A stretch of DNA of 64,000 nucleotides from Variovorax sp. Root473. Its GTDB lineage: Bacteria; Pseudomonadota; Gammaproteobacteria; Burkholderiales; Burkholderiaceae_C. The stretch's first letter is position 1. The number at the start of each line of letters is the position of its first letter. The notes under the pieces are model-generated. The model saw only the letters and a list, made by a program, of their open reading frames with translations. It did not search any database and was not told the origin of the DNA. This document shows positions 36,296 through 45,871 of the stretch, in pieces. Where the stretch lies: assembly GCF_001426505.1 (NCBI RefSeq), contig NZ_LMEV01000015.1, forward strand, positions 280,336-344,335, written 5' to 3'. The position numbers were made by a program, and so were the translations under genes.

Positions 36296-37621
36296 GTGAG
36301 CACGCGTGCCGCCTTCAACACCGGCATCCGCTACCTGCGGATGCACCTGCACCTGCCCAGTGGCGGGCGGCGCGCCATCGGTTACCTCTCGCAGTACGGC
36401 GACATCCTGCGCGTGTCCTTCGACGAGGCGTACATCGCCGACGCGGGCCGTCCCACGCTGTCGCTGGCCTACCGCGGCGCCGACGAGGCAGCCACGCGCG
36501 CCATCCTTGCGTCGGCGCGCGACGCCCGCGTGTCGCGCAGCGATGGCCGCTGGCCCAGCTACTTCCAGAACCTGCTGCCCGAGGGCCACAACCGCGAGCG
36601 CCTGGCGCAGCAGCGCGGCTGCGCGGCCGACGACGAGTTCGAGCTCCTGGCCGCCGCCGGCCACGACCTCATGGGCGCGCTCGAGGTCGAGCCCGTGCCC
36701 ACGTCCGAGGGCATTCCCGACACCGTGCGCCACTGGCACACGGCGCTGGGGCTCGACGTGCTCGAGCCCGGCTTCGTCCAGATGCCGGTCGAAGACGCCG
36801 CCGCCCTCCCGGGCGTGGTGACCAAGTTCTCGGCGGTGCAGGACGGGCGGCGCTACGTGGTCAAGCGCCACGGCGCGGCGGGCTCGTTCATCCTCAAGCT
36901 GCCGAGCACGCGCCATCCCGACCTCGTCGCCAACGAATACACCGGCTACCGCCTGTGCGGCGCGCTCGGCCTGGACTGCGCACAGGCCCACGTGATCGGC
37001 CGCGCCGACGCCGACCTGCCCGAGCAGGTGCCGTTCGAGCAGATTCTTGCAGTGCGCCGCTTCGACCGCACGCCGGAGGGCGGGCGCATCCACATGGAAG
37101 AGTTCGCGCAGGTGCTGCAGTACGAGCCGCGCCAGAAGTACGGCCGCGGGCTGGTCACCGACTGGCCCGCCATGCTGCGCGTGCTCGACCGCCTGTCACC
37201 GAACCCGGTGGCCGACGTGCGCGAGTGCGTGCGCCGCCTCGTGGCCTTCATCCTGCTGGGCAACAGCGACGCGCACCTGAAGAACTGGGCCCTGCGCTAC
37301 CCCGATGGCGTGGCGCCGGTGCTCGCGCCGCTGTACGACCCGGTCTGCGTGGCCGCCTTCTTCGAGGACGTGCCCGCGCGCGACTACGGCGTCAACCGCG
37401 CCATCGACACCACGCTGCGCGCTTTCGACGGGGCAGCGCTGGAGGCGTTGCTGCGCGCGGCCGGGCTGCTGCGGCCGGCGCGTTTGATGGCCATCGCGCG
37501 CGACACCGTGCGCCAGGCTCAGGCCGACTGGCCCGCGCTGCTGGTCCAAGACGGCACGCCCGCCAGCGTGCGCCGCTGCGTCGAAGCGCGCCTCGCGGGC
37601 GGCGTGGCGCTCGCGGCGTGA
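36296..37621 (+). CDS. hipA: HipA-family serine/threonine kinase toxin
   Basis: 441 aa, starting at GTG 36296. Residues about 1-110 match the N-terminal HipA couple domain. Residues about 160-420 match the HipA_C kinase: FILKLPS..HPDLVANEY (ATP-site lysine), catalytic NSDAHLKNWAL, and the metal-binding Asp in APLYDPVC. HipA phosphorylates aminoacyl-tRNA synthetases and induces dormancy. The segment near LPGVVTKFSAV deviates from the usual GVQPK motif, so target or autophosphorylation behaviour may differ. It follows hipB by 4 bp. Confidence 0.88.
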   Translation: MSTRAAFNTGIRYLRMHLHLPSGGRRAIGYLSQYGDILRVSFDEAYIADAGRPTLSLAYRGADEAATRAILASARDARVSRSDGRWPSYFQNLLPEGHNRERLAQQRGCAADDEFELLAAAGHDLMGALEVEPVPTSEGIPDTVRHWHTALGLDVLEPGFVQMPVEDAAALPGVVTKFSAVQDGRRYVVKRHGAAGSFILKLPSTRHPDLVANEYTGYRLCGALGLDCAQAHVIGRADADLPEQVPFEQILAVRRFDRTPEGGRIHMEEFAQVLQYEPRQKYGRGLVTDWPAMLRVLDRLSPNPVADVRECVRRLVAFILLGNSDAHLKNWALRYPDGVAPVLAPLYDPVCVAAFFEDVPARDYGVNRAIDTTLRAFDGAALEALLRAAGLLRPARLMAIARDTVRQAQADWPALLVQDGTPASVRRCVEARLAGGVALAA

Positions 37622-37733
37622 AGCAACCGACGAAGCCCGGACACGCCATCGGGCCTGTCTTCGCACCGGTCACGGCGTCGCATACGATGGCGCCGGTTTG
37701 AAATTGTTGCCGTTTGAAAAAGGAAATCTGGCC

Positions 37734-38168
37734 ATGCGTTCCTTCGCCCTCCGTACCGTGCTCCCCGTCGTCGCCACGGCCGTCTTGCTGCTGACCGGTT
37801 GCGGCAGCGGCATCAGCCTCGACGAGCCGATCGAAGGGCCGGTGTGGCGCCTGGTGCAGCTGGGCGACGAGCCCATCGCGCCGGGTGGGGATGCCCAGCT
37901 GCAGTTCGACCGCAACAGCGGACGGGTGAGCGGTTCAGGCGGCTGCAACCGCGTCACGGGATCGTTCACGCGCGCGGGCGTGTCGCTCAAGCTCGGCCAG
38001 ATGGCCGCGACCCGCATGGCCTGCGCCGACCCGGTGCGCGGCGCCAACGAGGCGCAGTTCCTGTCGGCGCTGCAGAACACGGCCAGCTACCGGCTGGCGC
38101 CGGGGCGGCTCGCGCTGCTCGATGCAAGCGGCCGCACGGTGGCGCTGCTCAGCAGTGGCAACCGCTAA
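37734..38168 (+). CDS. META-domain lipoprotein
   Basis: 144 aa. A lipoprotein signal ends at lipobox LLTGC (Cys23). The META/HslJ-like domain follows: WRLVQLGDEPI, SGSGGCNRVTGSF, and MAATRMACADPVRGANEAQFLSAL. Such proteins are linked to heat or antibiotic stress in E. coli (HslJ), but their activity is unknown. ATG 37734 has AGGA 9 bp upstream; an in-frame TTG at 37698 is rejected. Convergent with purC, 6 bp apart. Confidence 0.85.
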   Translation: MRSFALRTVLPVVATAVLLLTGCGSGISLDEPIEGPVWRLVQLGDEPIAPGGDAQLQFDRNSGRVSGSGGCNRVTGSFTRAGVSLKLGQMAATRMACADPVRGANEAQFLSALQNTASYRLAPGRLALLDASGRTVALLSSGNR

Positions 38169-38174
38169 GGAAAA

Positions 38175-39083
38175 TCAGCCGTTGGTGAGGCGGTCCAGCG
38201 CCTCGCGGTACTTGGCGGCCGTCTTCTCGATGACTTCGGCTGGCAGGCGCGGCGCCGGGGGCGTCTTGTCCCAGGGCTTGCCGTTGATCTTGGTGGCCTC
38301 GAGCCAGTCGCGCACGAACTGCTTGTCGTAGCTCGGCGGGTTGGTGCCGGCGGCCAGCGCGGCCTCGTAGCCCTCGACCGGCCAGTAGCGCGAGCTGTCG
38401 GGCGTGAGCACCTCGTCCATGAGCACCAGCGTGTCGTTCTCGTCCAGGCCGAACTCGAACTTGGTGTCGGCAATGATCATGCCCTTGGCGAGCGCGATCT
38501 GGGCCGCTGCCTCATAGATGGCGATGCTGATCTCGCGGATCTGCTGGGCCAGCTTGGGGCCGACGATCTCGACCACGCGCTCGTAGCTGATGTTCTCGTC
38601 GTGCTCGCCGGCCGCGGCCTTGGCGGCGGGCGTGAAGATCGGGCGCGGCAGCTTGCTCGCGTTGGTCAGGCCCTCGGGCAGCGGCACGCCGCAGACGGCA
38701 CGGTTGTCCTGGTATTCCTTCCAGCCGCTGCCGGCCAGGTAGCCGCGCACCACGGCCTCGACCGGGATCGGACGCAGGCGCTTGACCAGCATCGAGCGGC
38801 CCGTGACCTGCGCCACCTCGCCCGGCTGCACCACGCTCTCGGGCGCTTCGCCGGTCAGGTGGTTGGGGCACAGCGCGCCCAGGCGGTCGAACCACCACAG
38901 TGCCATCTTGGTGAGGATCTCGCCCTTGCCGGGAATGGGCTCGCCCATGATCACGTCGAACGCGCTGAGCCGGTCGCTCGCGACCATCAGGATGCGGTCT
39001 TCGCCGACGGCGTAGTTGTCGCGCACCTTGCCGCGCGCAAGCAGGGGCAGGCTCTGGATGGAGGAGGTGTGAACGGTGGTCAT
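38175..39083 (-). CDS. purC: Phosphoribosylaminoimidazole-succinocarboxamide synthase
   Basis: 302 aa, the length common in beta-proteobacteria. It joins CAIR and aspartate to make SAICAR. Signatures are [46 protein letters not shown] and [13 protein letters not shown]. It lies downstream of fba on the same strand after a terminator-like hairpin, so it probably has its own promoter. Convergent with the META lipoprotein gene. Confidence 0.95.
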   Translation of the reverse strand: MTTVHTSSIQSLPLLARGKVRDNYAVGEDRILMVASDRLSAFDVIMGEPIPGKGEILTKMALWWFDRLGALCPNHLTGEAPESVVQPGEVAQVTGRSMLVKRLRPIPVEAVVRGYLAGSGWKEYQDNRAVCGVPLPEGLTNASKLPRPIFTPAAKAAAGEHDENISYERVVEIVGPKLAQQIREISIAIYEAAAQIALAKGMIIADTKFEFGLDENDTLVLMDEVLTPDSSRYWPVEGYEAALAAGTNPPSYDKQFVRDWLEATKINGKPWDKTPPAPRLPAEVIEKTAAKYREALDRLTNG

Positions 39084-39136
39084 GGACGGATGCTCGGCTG
39101 GGAAACGGTGACGGGAAAAGCGGATTGTGCGCGCAG

Positions 39137-39160
39137 AAAAAAGCCACCGCGAGCGGTGGC
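39137..39160 (-). terminator. Intrinsic terminator after fba
   Basis: On the minus strand, the stem GCCACCGC/GCGGTGGC with a 2-nt loop is followed by six T. It lies 23 bp past the fba stop, between fba and purC. Confidence 0.88.
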
Positions 39161-39183
39161 CTGCGGCGCGCAGTCGGTCTTCG

Positions 39184-40248
39184 TTAGATGACTTGCTGCG
39201 CCAGGTCGCCCTTGGCGTACTTGGCGGCGACGACCTGCAGCGTGTCGCCCTTGATCTTGGCGCCCTGGCCTTCGCAGCCGAACTCGATGTAGCGCTGCTT
39301 GCAGATCTGCTTGGCGGCTTCGCGCGCGGGCTTGAGCCATTCGCGGGCGTCGAACTTCTCGGGGTTCTCGGCCAGGAACTTGCGCACCGCGCCGGTCATC
39401 GCCAGGCGGATGTCGGTGTCGATGTTGATCTTGCGCACACCGTACTTGATGGCTTCCTGGATTTCCTCGACGGGCACGCCGTAGGTTTCCTTCATGTTGC
39501 CGCCGTACTGGCGAATGATTTCCAGCAGGTCTTGCGGCACCGACGATGAGCCGTGCATCACCAGGTGGGTGTTGGGCAGGCGGGCGTGGATTTCCTTCAC
39601 GCGCTGGATCGACAGGATGTCGCCCGTGGGCTTGCGCGTGAACTTGTAGGCGCCGTGGCTGGTGCCGATGGCGATGGCCAGTGCGTCCAGCTGCGTGGCC
39701 TTCACGAACTGGGCGGCTTCTTCCGGGTCGGTGAGCAGCGAGGCGTGGTCGAGCACGCCTTCGGCGCCGATGCCGTCTTCTTCACCGGCCAGGCCGGTTT
39801 CGAGCGAGCCCAGGCAGCCCAGCTCGCCTTCGACGGTGACGCCGACCTTGTGGGCCAGCTCGACCACCTTGCGGGTCACCTCGACGTTGTAGTCGAACGA
39901 AGCGGGCGTCTTGCCGTCTTCATGCAGCGAGCCGTCCATCATCACGGACGAGAAGCCCAGGTCGATCGCGCCCTGGCAGATGGCCGGGCTCTGGCCGTGG
40001 TCCTGGTGCATCACCAGCGGAATGTTCGGGTACTGCTCGATGGCGGCCTGGATCAGGTGCTTGATGAAGGCTTCACCTGCGTACTTGCGCGCGCCGGCGC
40101 TGGCTTGCAGGATGACGGGCGCGCCGGTTTCCTTGGCGGCCTCCATGACGGCCTGGACCTGTTCGAGGTTGTTGACGTTGAAGGCCGGAATGCCGTAGCC
40201 GTTGGCGGCGGCGTGGTCCAGCAGTTCGCGCATCGAGACGAGTGCCAT
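39184..40248 (-). CDS. fba: Fructose-bisphosphate aldolase, class II
   Basis: 354 aa class II (zinc) aldolase of the Calvin-cycle/beta-proteobacterial subtype. Zinc and active-site regions are visible: [41 protein letters not shown] and [15 protein letters not shown]. It interconverts fructose 1,6-bisphosphate with DHAP and glyceraldehyde 3-phosphate. Upstream in many relatives is pyk; here an alpha/beta hydrolase and acdR/acdS lie between them. Confidence 0.95.
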   Translation of the reverse strand: MALVSMRELLDHAAANGYGIPAFNVNNLEQVQAVMEAAKETGAPVILQASAGARKYAGEAFIKHLIQAAIEQYPNIPLVMHQDHGQSPAICQGAIDLGFSSVMMDGSLHEDGKTPASFDYNVEVTRKVVELAHKVGVTVEGELGCLGSLETGLAGEEDGIGAEGVLDHASLLTDPEEAAQFVKATQLDALAIAIGTSHGAYKFTRKPTGDILSIQRVKEIHARLPNTHLVMHGSSSVPQDLLEIIRQYGGNMKETYGVPVEEIQEAIKYGVRKINIDTDIRLAMTGAVRKFLAENPEKFDAREWLKPAREAAKQICKQRYIEFGCEGQGAKIKGDTLQVVAAKYAKGDLAQQVI

Positions 40249-40322
40249 GGGAAATACCTCGTGGGAATAGAAAAAGACGGGGAAAAGAGAAGGCGGAAAG
40301 TCGGGAGAAAACTACCCCGATT

Positions 40323-41255
40323 CTACCGAGCCCCCTTGTGGGACGGCACTGACGCCAATCCGAGGAAATCCACGACAGGCGGCAGCACGGGCCCGCCCAG
40401 CCACTGGAGGGGCCTGGCAAAGGCGCCGACCAGCGTGACATGGCTCAGGTTGTCGAACAGCCTCACCTGCACCGGAACGCCGGCGGCGCGCAGCGCGGCC
40501 GCCATCCGGCCGGTGTTGCGGTCGGGATAGACCAGGTCGTCCTTCGCCGCCGCGAGCAGCAGCGCCCGCGGCGCGGCGGGCGTCACGTGCGACAGCGGCT
40601 GCGAATCGCGCGGCGTGCCTGGCCAATTGAAGGCCGCCTGCGCCTGCGGGTCGCCAATGGGCAAGAAGTCGTACGGGCCGGCCAGGCCGATCCAGCCGGC
40701 AAGCTGCTTCGGGCTGGCGCCCAGTTCACCGAGCCAGCGATCGTCGAGCGCCACCATCGCCGCGTTGTAGCCGCCCGAGCTGTGGCCCATCACGTAGACC
40801 TGCCGGGGGTCGGCGCCCCACTGCGCGGCGTTGTCGAGCGCCCATTTGACGGCCCGTGCGCTGTCCTGCACGAACACCGGGTAGGTGAACCCGGGCGACA
40901 GCCCGTAGTCGGGCACCACCACCACGGCGCCGCGCGCGGCCAGCGCTTCGCCCATGAACCGGTAGCTGGCGCGGTCGCCGCTCGTCCAGGTGCCACCGAA
41001 GAAGAACACCACGAGGGGGCGGGCATCCGCGGCCGGCTGGGCGGACGGCAGCGGCTGGTACACGTCGAGCCGCTGGCGCGGCGCGGGGCCATAGGCGATG
41101 CCGCCCTGGAACTGGTAGGTGTCGGTGGGCACCAGCCGGTCGAGCAGCCTGATCGGCGAACACGCCGACAGCAGGGCGGCACCCGCAACGGCGAGAGAGA
41201 CGAGGGGGGCGCCACGGCGCAGGCGGAACGTCAAGGCAGAGGATGGCAAGGTCAT
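40323..41255 (-). CDS. Lipoprotein alpha/beta hydrolase (carboxylesterase-like)
   Basis: 310 aa. A lipoprotein signal with lipobox LLSAC gives Cys32. The hydrolase core has the nucleophile elbow GHSSGGYNAA and a distal acid/His region (AKDDLVYPD, NLSHVTLVG). The usual oxyanion HGG appears as FFFGGTWTSG, so the first residue of the motif is Phe. This resembles the BD-FAE/isoprenylcysteine-esterase-like group. It lies 44 bp after the Lrp-type gene on the same strand and ends 74 bp before fba. Substrate unknown. Confidence 0.83.
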   Translation of the reverse strand: MTLPSSALTFRLRRGAPLVSLAVAGAALLSACSPIRLLDRLVPTDTYQFQGGIAYGPAPRQRLDVYQPLPSAQPAADARPLVVFFFGGTWTSGDRASYRFMGEALAARGAVVVVPDYGLSPGFTYPVFVQDSARAVKWALDNAAQWGADPRQVYVMGHSSGGYNAAMVALDDRWLGELGASPKQLAGWIGLAGPYDFLPIGDPQAQAAFNWPGTPRDSQPLSHVTPAAPRALLLAAAKDDLVYPDRNTGRMAAALRAAGVPVQVRLFDNLSHVTLVGAFARPLQWLGGPVLPPVVDFLGLASVPSHKGAR

Positions 41256-41299
41256 CGACGGTGTACGCGGCCGGAGCGGCCGCGGTTTCGCGCGCTCGC

Positions 41300-41785
41300 T
41301 CAGATCGGCAACTGCGTGGTCGACAGCACCTGCTTCAGGACGACGAAGGTCCGGATCTGCCGCACGCCCGGCAGGTACAGCAACTGTTCGGCATGCAGGC
41401 GGTTGAAGCTGTCGTTGTCGCGGGTGCGCACGAGCATGAAGTAGTCGAACTCGCCGGTGACCACGTGGCATTCGAGGCAGCCCGACACCTTCTGCGCCGC
41501 CTTCTCGAAATCGGCGAAGGAGTCGGGCGTGGAGCGGTCGAGCACCACGCCGATCATCACGAGCATGCCGACCTCGAGCGCGTCGGGGTCCAGCAGGGCG
41601 ACCACGCCCTTGATGAAGCCGGCGGCCCTGAGCCGCTCGACCCGCCGCAGGCAGGCCGGCGCGCTGAGGTTCACCTTGGCGGCCAGCGCCACGTTCGACA
41701 CCGAGGCGTCGCGCTGCAGGGCGCGCAGGATCGCGCGGTCGGTGCGATCGAGCTCCGTCGGGGTGCGCAACTTTGTTGTGCTCAT
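41300..41785 (-). CDS. acdR: Lrp/AsnC-family regulator, probable AcdR
   Basis: 161 aa. N-terminal HTH_AsnC (ELDRTDRAILRALQRDAS, NVALAAKVNLSAPACLRRVERL) and a C-terminal RAM/AsnC ligand domain (GEFDYFMLVRTRD). Its divergent placement from acdS is the classical acdR-acdS arrangement, where this Lrp-type protein controls ACC deaminase in response to ACC and oxygen. ATG 41785 is chosen; an upstream in-frame extension would overlap the acdS promoter region. Confidence 0.88.
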   Translation of the reverse strand: MSTTKLRTPTELDRTDRAILRALQRDASVSNVALAAKVNLSAPACLRRVERLRAAGFIKGVVALLDPDALEVGMLVMIGVVLDRSTPDSFADFEKAAQKVSGCLECHVVTGEFDYFMLVRTRDNDSFNRLHAEQLLYLPGVRQIRTFVVLKQVLSTTQLPI

Positions 41786-41935
41786 GGCTTCTTTGGCGGA
41801 TGAAAAAATTTGATTCTGTCCATCCTGCCTTCTTTTGAGCGACGAAGCCAGACAACTTCGCAAGCACATTGCAAACCCTTCTTCCTACGATCAACAGCTT
41901 CACCCATCACCCCATCACCCCTTGGAGCTGCGTCG

Positions 41936-42952
41936 ATGAACCTGAAGAAATTCCCCCGGCATGCCCTGACCTTCGGCCCCACGCCGATCCAGCCGCTGAA
42001 GCGCCTGAGCGCCCACCTCGGCGGCAAGGTCGAGCTCTATGCCAAGCGCGAGGACTGCAACAGCGGCCTGGCTTTCGGCGGCAACAAGACGCGCAAGCTG
42101 GAGTACCTGATTCCCGAGGCGCTCGAAGGCGGCTACGACACGCTGGTGTCGATCGGCGGCATCCAGTCGAACCAGACGCGGCAGGTGGCGGCCGTGGCCG
42201 CGCACCTGGGCCTGAAGTGCGTGCTGGTGCAGGAGAACTGGGTCAACTACTCCGACGCGGTGTACGACCGGGTCGGCAACATCGAGATGTCTCGCATCAT
42301 GGGCGCCGACGTGCGGCTGGACGCGGCGGGCTTCGACATCGGCATCCGCCAGAGCTGGGAACAGGCCATGGCCGACGTGCGTGCGGCCGGCGGCAAGCCT
42401 TTCCCAATTCCGGCCGGCTGCTCCGAGCACCCGCGTGGCGGCCTGGGTTTCGTCGGCTTTGCCGAGGAAGTGCGCCAGCAGGAGACCGAGCTCGGCTTCA
42501 GATTCGACTACATCGTGGTCTGCTCGGTCACTGGCAGCACGCAGGCCGGCATGGTGGTCGGCTTCGCGGCCGATGGCCGCGCCGACCGCGTGATCGGCAT
42601 CGACGCCTCGGCCAAGCCGCAGCAGACCTTCGAGCAGATCCTGCGCATCGCAAAGAACACGGCCGAACTGGTCGAGCTGGGCCGCGACATCACCGAGAAG
42701 GACGTGGTGCTCGATCGCCGCTTCGGCGGGCCCGAGTACGGGCTGCCGAACGAAGGCACGCTGGAGGCGATCCGCCTGAGCGCGCGCTTCGAGGGCATGC
42801 TGACCGACCCGGTGTACGAGGGCAAGTCGATGCACGGGATGATCGAGAAGGTGCGGCTGGGCGAATTCCCGGCCGGCTCGAAGGTGCTCTACGCCCACCT
42901 GGGCGGGGTGCCCGCGCTGAACGCCTACAGCTTCCTGTTCCGCAACGGCTGA
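41936..42952 (+). CDS. acdS: 1-aminocyclopropane-1-carboxylate deaminase
   Basis: 338 aa, exact family length. A PLP enzyme that breaks ACC into 2-oxobutyrate and ammonia, lowering plant ethylene. The PLP lysine lies in [11 protein letters not shown]. The residues separating true ACC deaminases from D-cysteine desulfhydrases, Tyr294-Glu295, are present ([11 protein letters not shown]), followed by [10 protein letters not shown] with the conserved Leu. GGAG lies 8 bp before ATG 41936. It ends at a bidirectional terminator facing pyk and interrupts the pyk-fba order, suggesting later acquisition. Confidence 0.95.
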   Translation: MNLKKFPRHALTFGPTPIQPLKRLSAHLGGKVELYAKREDCNSGLAFGGNKTRKLEYLIPEALEGGYDTLVSIGGIQSNQTRQVAAVAAHLGLKCVLVQENWVNYSDAVYDRVGNIEMSRIMGADVRLDAAGFDIGIRQSWEQAMADVRAAGGKPFPIPAGCSEHPRGGLGFVGFAEEVRQQETELGFRFDYIVVCSVTGSTQAGMVVGFAADGRADRVIGIDASAKPQQTFEQILRIAKNTAELVELGRDITEKDVVLDRRFGGPEYGLPNEGTLEAIRLSARFEGMLTDPVYEGKSMHGMIEKVRLGEFPAGSKVLYAHLGGVPALNAYSFLFRNG

Positions 42953-42974
42953 GTCCGCGGGGGCGCACAACGAA

Positions 42975-42998
42975 AAAGGCCGGCATGTGCCGGCCTTT
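42975..42998. terminator. Bidirectional terminator between acdS and pyk
   Basis: Stem AAAGGCCGGCA/TGCCGGCCTTT with a 2-nt loop. It lies between the convergent acdS and pyk genes, with A-rich and T-rich edges suited to both directions. Confidence 0.82.
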
Positions 42999-43020
42999 GT
43001 CTTGCTGCGAATGAACGGAC

Positions 43021-44469
43021 TCAGCTCGCCCTGCAGATCTTCAGCATGTTGGTGCCGCCGGGCGCGCCCATCGGTTCGCCACAGGTGATGGCGTACACGT
43101 CGCCGCTTTGCACGATGCCGCGCTTCTTCAGGTGGTTCTCGGCCTGCTGCAGCGCGGTGTCGCGGTCGCTTTCCGAATCCATGAGCAGCGGGCGCACGTT
43201 GCGGTACAGCGCGAGCTTGCGCTGCGTGGACAGGCGCGAGGTCAGTGCGTACATGGGAATGTGCGCGCGGTGGCGGCTCATCCACAGGATGGTGGAGCCC
43301 GATTCGGTCAGCGCCACGATGGCCTTGGCGCCCAGATGGTGCGCCGTGAACAGCGCACCCATGGCGATCGACTGGTCGATGCGGCTGTAGGTCTTGCCGC
43401 TGAAGTCGGCGTCGAGCGTCTTGTCTTCGGCGCCTTCGGCGGCTTCGCAGATGCGGCTCATTTCCTGCACGGTCTCGAGCGGGTAGCGGCCCGAGGCGGT
43501 CTCGGCCGAGAGCATCACGGCGTCGGTGCCGTCGAGCACGGCGTTGGCCACGTCGCTCACCTCGGCGCGGGTGGGCACGGGGTTGGTGATCATCGACTCC
43601 ATCATCTGGGTCGCGGTGATGACCACCTTGTCCATGTCACGCGCCATGCGGATCATTTTCTTCTGCAGCGCCGGCACGGCGGCGTTGCCGACTTCCACCG
43701 CGAGGTCGCCGCGGGCGACCATGATGCCGTCGCTGGCGCGCAGAATTTCTTCCAGCTTCGGGATGGCTTCGGCGCGCTCGATCTTGGCGATCATGCCGGG
43801 CTTGTGGCCGTACTCGGCGGCCGCCACGTTGCACAGCTGGCGGGCCATTTCCATGTCGGTGGCGTTCTTCGGGAAGCTCACGGCCACGTAGTCGGCCTGG
43901 AAGCTCATCGCGGTCTTGATGTCCTCCATGTCCTTGGCCGTCAGCGCGGGCGCCGTGAGGCCACCGCCCTGCTTGTTGATGCCCTTGTTGTTCGACAGCT
44001 CGCCGCCGAGCTTGACGGTGGTGTACACCGCTTCGCCCTTGACGCCGTCGACCGTCAGCACGATCAGGCCGTCGTTCAGCAGCAGCTTGTCGCCGGGCTT
44101 CACGTCGCGCGGCAGGTCCTTGTAGTCAAGGCCCACGGCATCGACGTCGCCCAGCTCGGTGCGCGAGGCGTCGAGCACGAACTTGGCGCCGGGTTCCAGC
44201 CAGACCTTGCCCTGCGCAAACTTGCCGACGCGGATCTTGGGACCCTGCAGGTCGGCCATGATGGCCACTTCGCGGCCGGCCTTGCGGGCGGCTTCGCGCA
44301 CCATGGTGGCGCGGTCGATGTGGTCCTGCGCCGTGCCGTGGCTGAAGTTCAGCCGCACCACGCTGACCTTGGCCAGGATCATCTGTTCCAGCAATTCCGG
44401 CGTGCTGGAGGCGGGGCCGAGGGTGGCGACGATCTTGGTGGCGTGGCGGGGGATGCGGTCCGTGCTCAT
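43021..44469 (-). CDS. pyk: Pyruvate kinase
   Basis: 482 aa. It converts phosphoenolpyruvate and ADP to pyruvate and ATP. Signatures are RLNFSHGTAQDH, IMADLQGPKIRVG, the catalytic lysine in MIAKIERAEA, MVARGDLAVE, TQMMESMI and SAETASGRYP. It follows pgk on the same strand after a 105-bp gap and has a GGAG site before ATG 44469. Confidence 0.95.
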   Translation of the reverse strand: MSTDRIPRHATKIVATLGPASSTPELLEQMILAKVSVVRLNFSHGTAQDHIDRATMVREAARKAGREVAIMADLQGPKIRVGKFAQGKVWLEPGAKFVLDASRTELGDVDAVGLDYKDLPRDVKPGDKLLLNDGLIVLTVDGVKGEAVYTTVKLGGELSNNKGINKQGGGLTAPALTAKDMEDIKTAMSFQADYVAVSFPKNATDMEMARQLCNVAAAEYGHKPGMIAKIERAEAIPKLEEILRASDGIMVARGDLAVEVGNAAVPALQKKMIRMARDMDKVVITATQMMESMITNPVPTRAEVSDVANAVLDGTDAVMLSAETASGRYPLETVQEMSRICEAAEGAEDKTLDADFSGKTYSRIDQSIAMGALFTAHHLGAKAIVALTESGSTILWMSRHRAHIPMYALTSRLSTQRKLALYRNVRPLLMDSESDRDTALQQAENHLKKRGIVQSGDVYAITCGEPMGAPGGTNMLKICRAS

Positions 44470-44574
44470 GAAGGGGGTCTCCGTTTTGTATTCGCTACTG
44501 TATACACTTTGTGTGTCGAACGGAAGTCAGTCGCCCCGGGGACTTTCCCTCCCGGGGCCGGACCGCCGCCGGAA

Positions 44575-45780
44575 TCAGCCGGCCGCGCGCTTGGCCAGGA
44601 TCTCGAAAGCCGGCAGGGTCTTGCCCTCCAGCACCTCGAGGAAGGCGCCGCCGCCGGTCGAGATGTAGCCGACCTGCTTCTCGATGCCGTACTTGGCGAT
44701 GGCCGCCAGGGTGTCGCCGCCGCCGGCGATCGAGAAGGCACTGCTTTCGGCAATGGCTTGCGCGATGGCCTTCGTGCCGCCCGCGAAGGCGTCGAACTCG
44801 AACACGCCCACGGGGCCGTTCCAGACGATGGTGCCGGCTTCGCGCAGCTGCGCGGCCAGGATGGCGGCCGTCTTCGGGCCGATGTCCAGGATCAGGTCGT
44901 CGTCGGCCACGTCGGTGGCGGCCTTGACGGTGGCGGGCGCGTCGGCCGCGAAGGTCTTGGCCGTGACCACGTCGACCGGAATCGGCACGTCGGCGCCGCG
45001 CGCGCGCATGGCATCGATCACGGCCTTGGCCTGGTCGAGCAGGTCGGGCTCGGCCAGCGACTTGCCGATCGACAGGCCCGCGGCCAGCATGAAGGTGTTG
45101 GCGATGCCGCCGCCGACGATCAGCTGATCGACGTTGGCCGACAGGCTCTTGAGGATGGTGAGCTTGGTGCTGACCTTCGAGCCCGCCACGATGGCGACCA
45201 GCGGGCGCTTGGGCTGGGCCAGCGCCTTGGTGATGGCGTCCATTTCGGCTGCCAGCAGCGGGCCGGCCGCCGCCACCTTGGCGAACTGGGCGATGCCGTA
45301 GGTGGTGGCTTCGGCGCGGTGGGCGGTGCCGAAGGCGTCGTTCACGTAGATGTCGGTGAGCGCGGCCAGCTTGCGGGCCAGCGCTTCGTCGTTCTTCTTC
45401 TCGCCCTTGTTGACGCGGCAGTTCTCGAGCAGCACGACCTGGCCGGGCTTGACGTCGACGCCGTCGACCCAGTTGGAAACCAGCGGCACCCCATTCTCAT
45501 AAGGGTGGCCGAGCAGCTCGCCCAGGCGCTGGGCGACAGGCGCCAGCGAGTCTTCGGGCTTGAACTCGCCTTCGGTCGGGCGGCCCAGGTGCGAGGTGAC
45601 CATCACGGCCGCGCCGGCGTCGAGCGCCAGCTGGATGCAGGGCACCGAGGCGCGGATGCGCGTGTCTTCGGTGATGTGGCCGGCATCGTCCTGCGGGACG
45701 TTGAGGTCGGCACGGATGAAGACGCGCTGGCCGGCGGCCTTGCCTTGCGCACAGAGGTCGGTGAATCGAATGACGTTCAT
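44575..45780 (-). CDS. pgk: Phosphoglycerate kinase
   Basis: 401 aa. It transfers phosphate between 1,3-bisphosphoglycerate and ADP. Signatures are [51 protein letters not shown] and the C-terminal [14 protein letters not shown] with [17 protein letters not shown] 45780 matches the family N-terminus; a longer in-frame start is rejected. Confidence 0.96.
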   Translation of the reverse strand: MNVIRFTDLCAQGKAAGQRVFIRADLNVPQDDAGHITEDTRIRASVPCIQLALDAGAAVMVTSHLGRPTEGEFKPEDSLAPVAQRLGELLGHPYENGVPLVSNWVDGVDVKPGQVVLLENCRVNKGEKKNDEALARKLAALTDIYVNDAFGTAHRAEATTYGIAQFAKVAAAGPLLAAEMDAITKALAQPKRPLVAIVAGSKVSTKLTILKSLSANVDQLIVGGGIANTFMLAAGLSIGKSLAEPDLLDQAKAVIDAMRARGADVPIPVDVVTAKTFAADAPATVKAATDVADDDLILDIGPKTAAILAAQLREAGTIVWNGPVGVFEFDAFAGGTKAIAQAIAESSAFSIAGGGDTLAAIAKYGIEKQVGYISTGGGAFLEVLEGKTLPAFEILAKRAAG

Positions 45781-45871
45781 GGGTCTGAGGATGGTGAAAG
45801 ACGGGACTGCCCGCATTGTAGTTTTCACCCTCCGGCGCCCTCTGTACCGCTCTTGCGGGGCGTCGACGCTT

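Noticed and set aside
37634-37654. Possible hairpin after hipA (GCCCG/CGGGC)
   Set aside because: Five-bp stem, 11-nt loop and no T tract; not a credible terminator.
44470-44574. GTATAC-containing stretch upstream of pyk as a promoter
   Set aside because: No pair of hexamers with suitable spacing could be fixed, so no promoter was called.
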